A stretch of DNA of 11,482 nucleotides from a bacterium (lineage in GTDB: Bacteria; UBA9089; UBA9088), in the NCBI GenBank assembly GCA_003498085.1, contig DNCM01000157.1, positions 1 through 11,482 of the forward strand, read 5' to 3'. The notes beneath the pieces are model-generated. The model ran no database searches and was not told the origin of the DNA. It saw only the letters and a list, made by a program, of their open reading frames with translations. The position numbers and the translations under genes are program-made. Position 1 is the stretch's first letter, and each line of letters starts with the position of its first letter. Positions 1 to 6,745 of this stretch are shown one piece after another.

Positions 1-134
1 AAAGAAGGTTTTTGAGGTTGGTTTAATTTTAGATCCTCCAAACCTAAACTTTTGCGTTTTAGCCTACCTTTAAGCATAATTTGTTTAAATCCTTATAGTA
101 TCTTGCATTAACTTTTACAATTTTGTATATTAAG
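1..134. other. Flank beyond the insertion sequence; edge of an unassigned gene possible
   Basis: This AT-rich stretch has two competing weak readings. On the minus strand an ATG at 75-77 opens a frame that runs off the window edge (25 codons, beginning MLKGRLKRKSLGLEDLKLNQ). It is Lys/Arg-rich, with an AAGGA 12 nt upstream, which is a long spacing. On the plus strand a frame entering from the edge ends at TAA 71-73 (tail ending NLNFCVLAYL). I recognise neither. If the minus-strand frame is real, the insertion sequence sits between it and lspA, in what may once have been one operon. If the plus-strand tail is real, the element lies between convergent genes. No RNA gene is visible here. Confidence 0.3.
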
Positions 135-161
135 TTTTAGGCATATGCACTTGACACAGGT
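135..161 (+). repeat. Left terminal inverted repeat of the insertion sequence
   Basis: The repeat begins TTTTAGGCATATGC and continues through ACTTGACA to AGGT. It pairs with 1112-1138 in inverted orientation with one mismatch, C at 156-157 region here versus T there (CACAGGT against CATAGGT). It contains the 8-bp palindrome GCATATGC. Its TTGACA (151-156) doubles as the -35 box of the transposase promoter. Confidence 0.92.
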
Positions 162-179
162 AAAGCAAACATGTATATA
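151..179 (+). promoter_or_regulatory. Transposase promoter, -35 inside the inverted repeat, leaderless
   Basis: A consensus -35 TTGACA (151-156) is followed after exactly 17 bp by TATATA (174-179), a close match to the -10 box. Only 7 nt separate the -10 from the transposase ATG at 187, so transcription should begin at or within a base or two of the start codon. No Shine-Dalgarno precedes that ATG, which fits a leaderless mRNA. Promoter elements seen; start site inferred. Confidence 0.65.
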
Positions 180-186
180 ACTCCTT

Positions 187-1107
187 ATGGAGGATTATCC
201 TAAAACATTGCTTGACTTTGAAGAACGTTTTTCTACTGAAGAAGCGTGCCGTGAATACTTGTTTAATCTTCGTTGGCCGGAAGGCTTTCAGTGCCCACAA
301 TGTGGATATGGGAAAGCGTGGCCGATAAAACGATATTTTTTGTGTGAGTGTACTCATTGTGGCTTTCAAGTTTATATTATGGCTGGTACGATTTTCCAGG
401 ATACTAAAAAGCCATTGCGGCTTTGGTTCCGCACCATTTGGTATATCACCAGTCAGAAATACGGGACAAACGCACTTGAGGTTCAACGGGCCTTGGGGCT
501 TGGTAGTTATCACACAGCTTGGACTTGGCTGCACAAGCTTCGTCGTGCTATGGTACGCCCGGGGCGAGACAAACTTTCTGGTACGGTTCAGATAGACGAA
601 ATCTATATCGGAGGAGAGAAACCAGGGAAACGTGGTCGGGGAGCAGAGGGGAAAATGTTGGTGGTTATCATGGTAGAACTTAAAGAAGGTAAGACTGCGA
701 GAATTCGTCTTGGCCGTGTTGCGGATGCTTCTGGTCCCAGCTTGGTAGGAGCTGTTGAGGGAAGTGTCGAACCGGACAGCACTGTTCAAACAGATGGATG
801 GGAAGGATACAGCCGATTGTCGGAACTAGGATACCGGCACGAAATCATCCGAAAAGAAGCTGTTATTGGCAGGAATGTGTTGCCCAAAGTCAACCGCATT
901 GCTATATTGCTCAAGCGTTGGCTGCTCGGAATTTACCAAGGCCGAGTGGAGTCTTCTCATCTCGATTATTACCTTGATGAATACATATTTCGGTTCAACC
1001 GAAGAACCTCTCGGTCTCGAGGAAAATTGTTTTACCGCCTTATGCAACAGGCAGTGGCCATTAAGCCTGTGCTTATAAAGGATATTCAGGGTGGTACAAG
1101 TTCCTAA
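187..1107 (+). CDS. IS1595-family (ISXO2-like) transposase
   Basis: This 306-residue DDE-type transposase would move the surrounding element by binding its terminal repeats. The N-terminal part (about residues 8-35) is the conserved lead-in of the family. A zinc ribbon follows, with C36-C39 and C55-C58 as the likely ligand pairs (CPQC and CTHC). The catalytic core begins near residue 130: the first acidic residue is D137 in QIDEIYIGG and the second D203 in QTDGWEGY. The last conserved block, ending HLDYYLDEYIFRFNRR (258-273), is typical of the C-terminus. The third catalytic residue varies within this family and I do not assign it. Length is as expected, with no frameshift, so the enzyme appears intact. 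The ATG at 187 has no Shine-Dalgarno and is likely the first codon of a leaderless message. Arg codons are mainly CGN, unlike the neighbouring genes. Confidence 0.93.
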   Translation: MEDYPKTLLDFEERFSTEEACREYLFNLRWPEGFQCPQCGYGKAWPIKRYFLCECTHCGFQVYIMAGTIFQDTKKPLRLWFRTIWYITSQKYGTNALEVQRALGLGSYHTAWTWLHKLRRAMVRPGRDKLSGTVQIDEIYIGGEKPGKRGRGAEGKMLVVIMVELKEGKTARIRLGRVADASGPSLVGAVEGSVEPDSTVQTDGWEGYSRLSELGYRHEIIRKEAVIGRNVLPKVNRIAILLKRWLLGIYQGRVESSHLDYYLDEYIFRFNRRTSRSRGKLFYRLMQQAVAIKPVLIKDIQGGTSS

Positions 1108-1111
1108 ATCA

Positions 1112-1138
1112 ACCTATGTCAAGTGCATATGCCTAAAA
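1112..1138 (-). repeat. Right terminal inverted repeat of the insertion sequence
   Basis: This is the inverted copy of 135-161, 26 of 27 bases identical. It starts 4 nt after the transposase stop codon and ends 12 nt before the lspA stop codon on the other strand. The outer 2-4 A/T bases may be flank rather than element, so the exact boundary is uncertain by a few bases. Confidence 0.92.
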
Positions 1139-1150
1139 TAAATTTGTGAT

Positions 1151-1594
1151 TCAATTTATATCTTTAGTTTTACTTTTCCCTAAAATTATCAATATTGCCC
1201 CGACAACTATTGCAATATCTGAGATATTAAATGTTGGCCATCTTAGGTTTCCGATACCAATTGAGATGAAGTCAATGACACCACCAAATGGTCTGTCTAC
1301 AAGATTCCCTAAAGCACCACCAATGAATAAACCAATTCCAATTTTGAATAACCTTGATTTTTCCTTCAATAAAACTGCATAAACAACAAGAAATACACAG
1401 ATTGCCAAGGTTATCCAGAAAACAAGGCCGGGATAGCCAGAAAATAGCCCAAATGAAACACCATAATTCTTTGTTGGAGAAAGGATAAAAAAATCCCCTA
1501 AAACCTTAATCGGATAGGAGACAAAATTTATCACTAAAATCTTTGTTATCCTATCGATAACAAAAACTAGAAGAGAAGATATAAATATTGACAT
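1151..1594 (-). CDS. lspA: Lipoprotein signal peptidase (signal peptidase II)
   Basis: LspA is an inner-membrane aspartyl protease that cleaves the signal peptide from prolipoproteins after the lipobox cysteine has been diacylated. The 147-residue product is slightly short for the family but complete, with four predicted hydrophobic segments. Family landmarks are IDRITK near residue 13 (the conserved Asp-x-x-Thr-Lys), KNYGVSFG at 42-49, and GGALGNLVDR with catalytic D100. VIDFI follows with catalytic D108, then WPTFNISD at 119-126. The ATG at 1594 lies inside the end of pgpA, a 28-nt overlap, so translation is probably coupled; no Shine-Dalgarno is visible. It is the last gene of the run, and the insertion sequence begins 12 nt after its stop with no terminator between. 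Its presence implies that the cell makes lipoproteins. Confidence 0.95.
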   Translation of the reverse strand: MSIFISSLLVFVIDRITKILVINFVSYPIKVLGDFFILSPTKNYGVSFGLFSGYPGLVFWITLAICVFLVVYAVLLKEKSRLFKIGIGLFIGGALGNLVDRPFGGVIDFISIGIGNLRWPTFNISDIAIVVGAILIILGKSKTKDIN

Positions 1595-2031
1595 CGCACA
1601 ATGATATTAAGGATGATACATCCAATTATTCCGGCTAGGATATCATCAAGTACTATTCCAAACCCACCAGAGGCCTTTTGTAATAAGCATATAGGTGGAG
1701 GTTTTAAGATATCAATAATCCTAAAGATAAAAAACCCCATAATGATATAAAATATCTCTACTGGAATACCTATCATCGTTATCAAAAACCCGACCACTTC
1801 GTCTACCACTATCTTTCTATCATCCTTTATCCCTGTTATTTTCTCAGCAATGTGTGCAATGTATATCCCGAGAATTGTTGCCAAAATGCAGATTTCAATG
1901 TAAAGAAGGTGGTTTTTCCCTGCTAGAATAAATATAGGGATTCCTAAAAGAGAGCCAAATGTTGCGGGAGCAACGGGCATTTTCCCAAGCCCAAATCCCA
2001 TGGCAATAAATAAAATAAGTTTATCTTTCAT
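1567..2031 (-). CDS. pgpA: Phosphatidylglycerophosphatase A
   Basis: PgpA dephosphorylates phosphatidylglycerophosphate to phosphatidylglycerol at the inner membrane. The 154-residue product shows the family signatures in order: GFGLGKMPVAPATFGS (12-27), GIKDDRKIVVDEVVGF (67-82) with the acidic VVDE centre, then RIIDILKPPP (104-113). The block SGGFGIVLDDILAG (121-134) closes the set. Hydrophobic segments separate these blocks. I place the start at ATG 2031 because MKDKLILFIA matches the family N-terminus. The frame is open 13 codons further to a TTG at 2070, but that part lies inside the upstream gene and has no family support. The start overlaps the end of the HTH gene by 11 nt and the 3' end overlaps lspA by 28 nt. 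No Shine-Dalgarno is seen, so coupling to upstream translation is likely. Confidence 0.93.
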   Translation of the reverse strand: MKDKLILFIAMGFGLGKMPVAPATFGSLLGIPIFILAGKNHLLYIEICILATILGIYIAHIAEKITGIKDDRKIVVDEVVGFLITMIGIPVEIFYIIMGFFIFRIIDILKPPPICLLQKASGGFGIVLDDILAGIIGCIILNIIVRCQYLYLLF

Positions 2032-2359
2032 AGATAATTGCCATAAAAATGAGGAAAGCAATAAGGACAAGAAGGAGGATAATAATGTATGTAATGTTAA
2101 AAAATATGTATTTGGATTGCTTTATTTTTGGGCTAAAATCGCGTATCATATTTGCAATCTCTGGGTCAGAAAAACCAAGAAACCTTGCATAATTTCTCAT
2201 TATGGAGGTGTAATAACTTATCTTTGGAAAAGTGCTTATATCTTCCTTTTCAATAGCTATAATAAACCTTTTTGAAACATTAAGCCTTCTTTCTATCTCT
2301 TCTATTGTAAAACCCAAGTTCTCCCTTTTTTCCCTAAGTATATTTCCTACATTAGCCAA
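2021..2359 (-). CDS. Minimal RodZ-like protein: N-terminal HTH domain plus one membrane helix
   Basis: This 112-residue protein has a helix-turn-helix of the RodZ N-terminal type (HTH_25) at about residues 5-68. Typical positions are ILREKRENLGFTIEEIERRL, the IEKED turn, and SIMRNYARFLGF at 52-63. A basic juxtamembrane stretch (KIKQSK, 78-83) leads to one strongly hydrophobic helix at about 84-108, and the protein stops 4 residues later. RodZ in rod-shaped bacteria anchors MreB through the cytoplasmic HTH and has a long periplasmic domain; that periplasmic part is absent here. The start is a TTG directly abutting the dapA stop (TAATTG), which suggests reinitiation; no Shine-Dalgarno is evident. 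It could be a small shape protein or a membrane-tethered regulator. Family call firm, function inferred. Confidence 0.8.
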   Translation of the reverse strand: MANVGNILREKRENLGFTIEEIERRLNVSKRFIIAIEKEDISTFPKISYYTSIMRNYARFLGFSDPEIANMIRDFSPKIKQSKYIFFNITYIIILLLVLIAFLIFMAIIYER

Positions 2360-3238
2360 TTATTTAACGAGTCCGTACGACTTAAGGAGGCTTCTTATCT
2401 CCTCCCTTGTCTTTTCCTTTACACCTACAAGTGGCAGGCGAACCTTAGGGCATGGAATAAGCCCCATCAAATACAAAGCTTCCTTTACTGGAGCTGGGTT
2501 TGTTTCAAGAAACATCGCCTTGCATATAGGAAAGATTTTGTAATAAAGTGCCCTTGCCCTGTTGATGTTATCCTCTGCTTCCTCAACCATCGAGGAAAAA
2601 TCAGCCGGGATAACATTGGCAGTTGCTGCAATTGAGCCCTTTGCTCCGATTGTCATCATTGGGAATGCCAGTGTGTCCTCGCCACAAAAGACGTTTATTC
2701 TTCCTTCACAAAGCCTGATTATCTCAGCAGCTTGGGTAAGGTTTCCAGACGCCTCTTTTATTCCAATGATGTTATCTATTTTACTTAAAGCATAGACTGT
2801 TTCAGGAATCATATTTACTCCCGTTCTTCCTGGGACATTATAGAGAATAATCGGCAATTTTGTATTCTTTGCAATCTCTGTAAAATGGACAATTAGGCCC
2901 TCTTGTGTTGGCTTATTGTAGTATGGAGTTATGCTTAATATCCCATCTGCTCCATCTTTCTCTGCCTGCTTCACAAGCTCAATTGCCTCAAATGTTGAAT
3001 TTGAGCCTGCCCCTGCAATAACAGGAACCCTTTTATTCACCCTATCTATTGTGAACTTTACGACATCGCTATGTTCCCTATAAGATAGGGTTGCTGACTC
3101 TCCGGTTGTCCCAACAGGGATTATCCCTTTTGTCCCTTCTTGGATATGAAACTCAATAAGATTTGCCAATATTTCATAATCTATTGAGTAATCATCCTTA
3201 AAAGGTGTTATTATTGGAACAATTGAACTTGAAAACAT
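2360..3238 (-). CDS. dapA: 4-hydroxy-tetrahydrodipicolinate synthase
   Basis: DapA condenses pyruvate with aspartate semialdehyde in the cytoplasm, the committed step to diaminopimelate (for peptidoglycan) and lysine. The 292-residue product has the standard length and the class I aldolase TIM-barrel signatures. They include GTTGES with T44/T45, SITPYYNKP (102-110), LYNVPGRTG with Y133 and R138, and GIKEASGN with the Schiff-base lysine K161. The key residues fall at the same numbers as in the E. coli enzyme. I chose ATG 3238 because an AGGAGG lies 6 nt upstream and MFSSSIVPIITPF matches the family. The frame extends 6 codons to a TTG at 3256, which is rejected. The upstream VIT/VWA gene stops 10 nt before the ATG, and its TAG is part of the ribosome binding site. 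Confidence 0.96.
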   Translation of the reverse strand: MFSSSIVPIITPFKDDYSIDYEILANLIEFHIQEGTKGIIPVGTTGESATLSYREHSDVVKFTIDRVNKRVPVIAGAGSNSTFEAIELVKQAEKDGADGILSITPYYNKPTQEGLIVHFTEIAKNTKLPIILYNVPGRTGVNMIPETVYALSKIDNIIGIKEASGNLTQAAEIIRLCEGRINVFCGEDTLAFPMMTIGAKGSIAATANVIPADFSSMVEEAEDNINRARALYYKIFPICKAMFLETNPAPVKEALYLMGLIPCPKVRLPLVGVKEKTREEIRSLLKSYGLVK

Positions 3239-3244
3239 CTTACA

Positions 3245-3250
3245 CCTCCT
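3245..3250 (-). promoter_or_regulatory. Strong Shine-Dalgarno of dapA overlapping the upstream stop codon
   Basis: AGGAGG, continuing as AGGAGGTG, lies 6 nt before the dapA ATG and overlaps the TAG stop (3249-3251) of the VIT/VWA gene. It decides the dapA start. It is the only strong Shine-Dalgarno at any start in this gene run. Confidence 0.85.
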
Positions 3251-5309
3251 AGTCAATAATCTGATACCATACCCCTCTGTATTTAAAAATTATATTTTTT
3301 CCAAGTGAAAATACCCTTGCCAAATCCTCATTAAGCATATCAAAGTAGTCCTTACTTTCATACTTAATCTTCTTTGTCTCTTCATCACTATAATTTATAT
3401 CCTGCCATATCCCATCCTTTAGAATATATACATCCTTTCCAATATATTTTACTTGTTCAACACTTGGCTTTACAAGAGTTTCCTCTTTTAAAGCAAATAC
3501 CTTCTTTGCATCTTTTACTGCGGTTGCTCCAACCTCTGTTTTGCTTAGGACCCTAAACCTTTCTTCAATCCTTTTTGGCTCCTCCTCAACAACAAGAAAA
3601 GATGTATATGGGGTAATTATTCCATATTTTTTACTTAGAGTGATTATTTCATCGATTATTTCCTTACTTTCGCCAAAAAGCCTAATTTGGTCTAGTAAAT
3701 AGCCAATCTTTCTTGTTGCCCAAAGTCTTGGGATAAAATCATTCTTTGTTTCTTTTTTAGAAAACCTTAAATTGTATTCATATGTCTTTATTTCCTCCTT
3801 CATCTTTCCAGATACCGTAACCGTTGCCATTCCATAGTCTTTATATCTTCCAAGGACAATAAACTGTGAGCCAAAGAATAGATCCGGAAGTTTTTTTGGA
3901 TATAAATCATAGATTTTTATAGGAGAAAAGAATAAGGATATATCAGAGAAAGCTGGGTTTTCTACCTTTTTATAAAGCCCAGATACTGCACCTTCTATAT
4001 CTTCATCGGGAGAAACATATGTTGAGAAACCTTTATTCTCTTGGGAGATGGTATCTAGCAATCTTGTATTGACATCATCACCAACTCCAAAGACAAATAT
4101 ACGGGAACCTTTGTTTTTCCCAGAAACATTCTTTATTATTAGATCTACATTCCTTTCACCAACCGTAGGGATACCATCTGTTAAGAAAATGATTATATGT
4201 GGCCTTTTTTGGACTTTTATGAACGATGAGATAAGTGCATCATTTATGTTTGTCCCACCACCTGCGCTCATATCCTCAATAAACCTCTTCGCTTTATTCT
4301 TATTTTCCCATTCTGAAGGCTCCATATCTTCAAATAAGGACTCAACATCAGAGCTAAACCTTATTATGTTAAATCTATCCTCTAGATTTAGACTATCTAT
4401 GCAAAAAATAAGGGCATTCTTTGCCTGCTTAAGCTTTTCTCCTCTCATACTTCCAGATGTATCAATCGTAAATGTTATATCCTTCGGGAATGGTTCCTCT
4501 TTTTCCTTTGGTGATGCAAGAAAAAGAAAGTATCCATCATCCTCATCTCTATACGATAAAAGTGATGCACCAAGAAAGGATTCATCAACGGAATAATATA
4601 AAATAAAATCAGAATCTGGCTTTGTGTTTGTTTCCTTGTATGTTATCTTTGCATAATAATCTTCTTTTTTCTCTATCTTTATGTTATGAGTTGGAGAATA
4701 AATATTCTTGATTGGAATACTTGATTCTATTTCAACATCAATTAAAACTTCCCTTATAGGTTTTGGAGAATATTTTTCAACATCGAGTGGATATCTATAT
4801 CTAAAGACATTCTCGTCGGCTTTAAGGAGCTCCTCATAAGAAATTTCTATTTCTTTTTTTCCTTTTGCTGGGATCGGATAGACCCTTGCCTTAAAAAGAT
4901 CACCACCAATATATTCAAGTAATCCCGGATCCTTCAGCCTTCTTACAATATCTTCATAAATCTTCCTTGCCTTATCTTTGTCTAATATCTCACCCTCTAT
5001 CTTCTTTCCATCAGAAAATAAAGAAAAAGATGAAATACTAGCATCCTTTGGTAATGGAAATATGTATGTCCCTTCAATATCTTGGTTATAATCATTTAAA
5101 AATGCCTGATAGACAGTTGTCTTCACAAAGCCCTCTTTAATTTTACAAGATACATTATGAAAATCAACAGATAGTGGGATAGGTTTAATCTCTGGACTTG
5201 GCGGATGGGGAATAATGATTCCGTCAGAGAATACTAAAGATGTCCATAACAAAAATAATATAAACTTCTTCACCTTTTTAAGTTTATATAACAAATCAGG
5301 TTTTAGCAA
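3249..5309 (-). CDS. Secreted VIT- and von Willebrand A-domain protein
   Basis: This protein of up to 686 residues is laid out like inter-alpha-trypsin-inhibitor heavy chains and their bacterial relatives. It begins with a signal peptide: basic KKVKK, hydrophobic FILFLLWTSLVF, then likely cleavage near residues 28-30. A VIT domain spans about 45-170 and a VWA domain about 275-450. The VWA has a complete metal-ion-dependent adhesion site: DTSGS at 283-287, T353 in GGTN and D378 in TDG. A C-terminal part includes LSKKYGIITPYTSFLV (558-573) and a tail with two short related Gly-Ile/Val-Trp motifs. There is no lipobox cysteine, sorting motif or second membrane helix, so it is probably released to the periplasm or outside. 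The start is uncertain: TTG at 5309 or GTG at 5273, the latter giving MKKFILFLLW; neither has a good Shine-Dalgarno. Its ligand and role are unknown. Confidence 0.87.
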   Translation of the reverse strand: MLKPDLLYKLKKVKKFILFLLWTSLVFSDGIIIPHPPSPEIKPIPLSVDFHNVSCKIKEGFVKTTVYQAFLNDYNQDIEGTYIFPLPKDASISSFSLFSDGKKIEGEILDKDKARKIYEDIVRRLKDPGLLEYIGGDLFKARVYPIPAKGKKEIEISYEELLKADENVFRYRYPLDVEKYSPKPIREVLIDVEIESSIPIKNIYSPTHNIKIEKKEDYYAKITYKETNTKPDSDFILYYSVDESFLGASLLSYRDEDDGYFLFLASPKEKEEPFPKDITFTIDTSGSMRGEKLKQAKNALIFCIDSLNLEDRFNIIRFSSDVESLFEDMEPSEWENKNKAKRFIEDMSAGGGTNINDALISSFIKVQKRPHIIIFLTDGIPTVGERNVDLIIKNVSGKNKGSRIFVFGVGDDVNTRLLDTISQENKGFSTYVSPDEDIEGAVSGLYKKVENPAFSDISLFFSPIKIYDLYPKKLPDLFFGSQFIVLGRYKDYGMATVTVSGKMKEEIKTYEYNLRFSKKETKNDFIPRLWATRKIGYLLDQIRLFGESKEIIDEIITLSKKYGIITPYTSFLVVEEEPKRIEERFRVLSKTEVGATAVKDAKKVFALKEETLVKPSVEQVKYIGKDVYILKDGIWQDINYSDEETKKIKYESKDYFDMLNEDLARVFSLGKNIIFKYRGVWYQIID

Positions 5310-5319
5310 GTTTTAATTT

Positions 5320-6744
5320 TTAAAGCATTCTTACGTTTCTAAACCTTGCTGGAGAAACGCCATGGCCAACAAACATACGTTGAGCTGGTTGTCCTTTTCC
5401 ACAGTTTGGAAGGCCATAAATGTGCCAGTAGTCCTTGTTGCAAATAGCATCACAAGATGCCCAAAATTCAGGGGTTATCCCTGTATAAACAGGGTTTTTA
5501 TAAACCCCACAAAACTTCCCATTTTTTATCCTTATTGCCCTCTCTGTTGCAAACTGAAAGTTAAGCCTTTTATTGTCTATACTCCAACACTTGTTTGTTT
5601 CTAGGAAAAACCCATCGTCTGTGCCTGCTATTAGTTCATCAAAACCTAAATTTCCCGGTTCTAAGTTTATATTTGTCATCCTTATTAAAGGAATCCTGTT
5701 CCATCCATCTGCTCTCATGCACCCATTACTTTTCTTTCCAATAACTGGTGCCGTCTTTCTTGATGTCAAATAACCAACAAAAATTCCATCCTTAATGATT
5801 GGAGTCCTTTGAGCAGGAACACCCTCGTCATCATAGCCAAATGTCCCAAGACCACCAGGGATTGTTGCATCTTGATAGACATTTACAATAGGAGAGCCAA
5901 ATTTAAAATTATTCAGCTTATCCAAGGTTAAAAAACTTTCACCTGCATATGCGGCTTCTTCTCCCAATACCCTATCAAGCTCTATTGGATGGCCAATGGA
6001 TTCATGGAGCTGCAAGGCAAGCTGTGCTTCATCTAGTATTATTGTCCAATTTCCAGATGGGCATTTTTCAGAAGACAAAAGCTCAACTGCCTCATCTGCA
6101 ATCCTCTCTGCGTTTCCAGGAAGGTCTAATTTTTCAATAAACTCAAAACCACTTGTTTGAAAATCACCACCAAAATTATTTGGATATGATCTTGTTTGAA
6201 CCTCATTTTTTTCAACAGCATTACATGTAATTCCACCGCCACAGTAAATTATTTCCTGAGTGATGAACGAACCATTACTATTTGCAAAAAATTTCTTCTC
6301 AAAGAACGAGTAAATAGAGCCTTCCTTTCTTTTTATCTTTGGATTCTTTGACATTAGGCTATCACATACTAAAAGCATACCAACCTTTTTTTCTAATGAG
6401 ACATCAAATGGATTTATTTTATGCTGTGTTTTATATGATGCAACGATTGTATCCTCTTCTGAAAAGATAATATCCTCTTTTTTTACCAGACAAGACGCCT
6501 TTGCTATTGATATTGCATCCAAGACAACATTTTCTACCTCATCAATCCTTGAACTACTTGCAAAACCCCAGGAACCATCAACAATTACCCTAACCCCAAT
6601 GCCCAAATCCTCCTTTGAAGATAATGAAACCCTTCCATCAACAACAGAAACATCCTCCTCTCTTCTTTCTACTATCCTACAATCTGCATAGGATGCCCCT
6701 TTTAATTTTGCAAAATCAATCGTATTCTTTACTACCTCCTCCAT
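5320..6744 (-). CDS. tldD: TldD-type metalloprotease (TldD/PmbA family)
   Basis: TldD normally works with TldE (PmbA) as a heterodimeric zinc protease that degrades unfolded peptides and trims some modified peptides. The 474-residue product is full length. It shows the HExxxH zinc motif (H247, E248, H252 in LHESIGHP) and the conserved PGGLGTFGYDDEGVPAQ block (296-312). The C-terminal PNCGKGQPAQ (446-455) contains C448, which corresponds to the conserved zinc-ligand cysteine of TldD rather than the inactive TldE subunit. I place the start at ATG 6744, 1 nt after the LpxC-FabZ stop; MEEVVKNTIDFAKLKGASYAD resembles the family N-terminus. The open frame upstream (to 6813) lies in lpxC-fabZ and is not supported. 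No TldE gene follows here, so the partner must be elsewhere or absent. Confidence 0.93.
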   Translation of the reverse strand: MEEVVKNTIDFAKLKGASYADCRIVERREEDVSVVDGRVSLSSKEDLGIGVRVIVDGSWGFASSSRIDEVENVVLDAISIAKASCLVKKEDIIFSEEDTIVASYKTQHKINPFDVSLEKKVGMLLVCDSLMSKNPKIKRKEGSIYSFFEKKFFANSNGSFITQEIIYCGGGITCNAVEKNEVQTRSYPNNFGGDFQTSGFEFIEKLDLPGNAERIADEAVELLSSEKCPSGNWTIILDEAQLALQLHESIGHPIELDRVLGEEAAYAGESFLTLDKLNNFKFGSPIVNVYQDATIPGGLGTFGYDDEGVPAQRTPIIKDGIFVGYLTSRKTAPVIGKKSNGCMRADGWNRIPLIRMTNINLEPGNLGFDELIAGTDDGFFLETNKCWSIDNKRLNFQFATERAIRIKNGKFCGVYKNPVYTGITPEFWASCDAICNKDYWHIYGLPNCGKGQPAQRMFVGHGVSPARFRNVRML

Positions 6745-6745
6745 C

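Larger units (their letters stand above)
135..1138 (+). mobile_element. Complete IS1595-family insertion sequence, about 1.0 kb
   Basis: The element is bounded by 27-bp terminal inverted repeats that match at 26 of 27 positions, and it carries a single full-length transposase gene. Transposition in this family is by a DDE-type enzyme and usually makes 8-bp target duplications. No perfect duplication is visible. The best symmetrical choice puts the ends at 137 and 1136, flanked by ATTAAGTT and AATAAATT (6 of 8 match), which could be a decayed duplication or chance in AT-rich DNA. The element is visibly richer in G+C than the surrounding genes and uses CGN arginine codons where the neighbours use AGA/AGG, consistent with recent arrival from another genome. 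It ends 12 bp past the lspA stop codon, so no recognised gene is broken. Confidence 0.9.

Noticed and set aside
14..46. Imperfect hairpin (AGGTTGG with CCAAACCT) as a terminator
   Set aside because: The stem needs a bulge, the loop is long and no T-run follows on either strand.
130..789. Open frame of 219 codons on the minus strand, antisense to the transposase
   Set aside because: It lies wholly over the clear transposase frame, shows no family motif and has low-complexity Ser/Thr/Phe-rich composition typical of a shadow frame.
1094..1122. Inward minus-strand promoter from TTGACA in the right inverted repeat
   Set aside because: At 17 bp spacing the -10 position reads TTGTAC, a poor match; the TTGACA is there because the repeats are copies.
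2032..2070. TTG start for pgpA, 13 codons upstream
   Set aside because: The extra residues overlap the HTH gene and do not resemble the family; ATG 2031 fits.
3239..3256. TTG start for dapA, 6 codons upstream
   Set aside because: The strong AGGAGG points to ATG 3238, which also gives E. coli-like residue numbering.
4048..4596. Long plus-strand frames inside the minus-strand genes (also 6615-7133 and 10735-11082)
   Set aside because: Each is antisense to a gene with full family motifs, and each translation is Ser/Leu/Phe/His-rich without recognisable domains.
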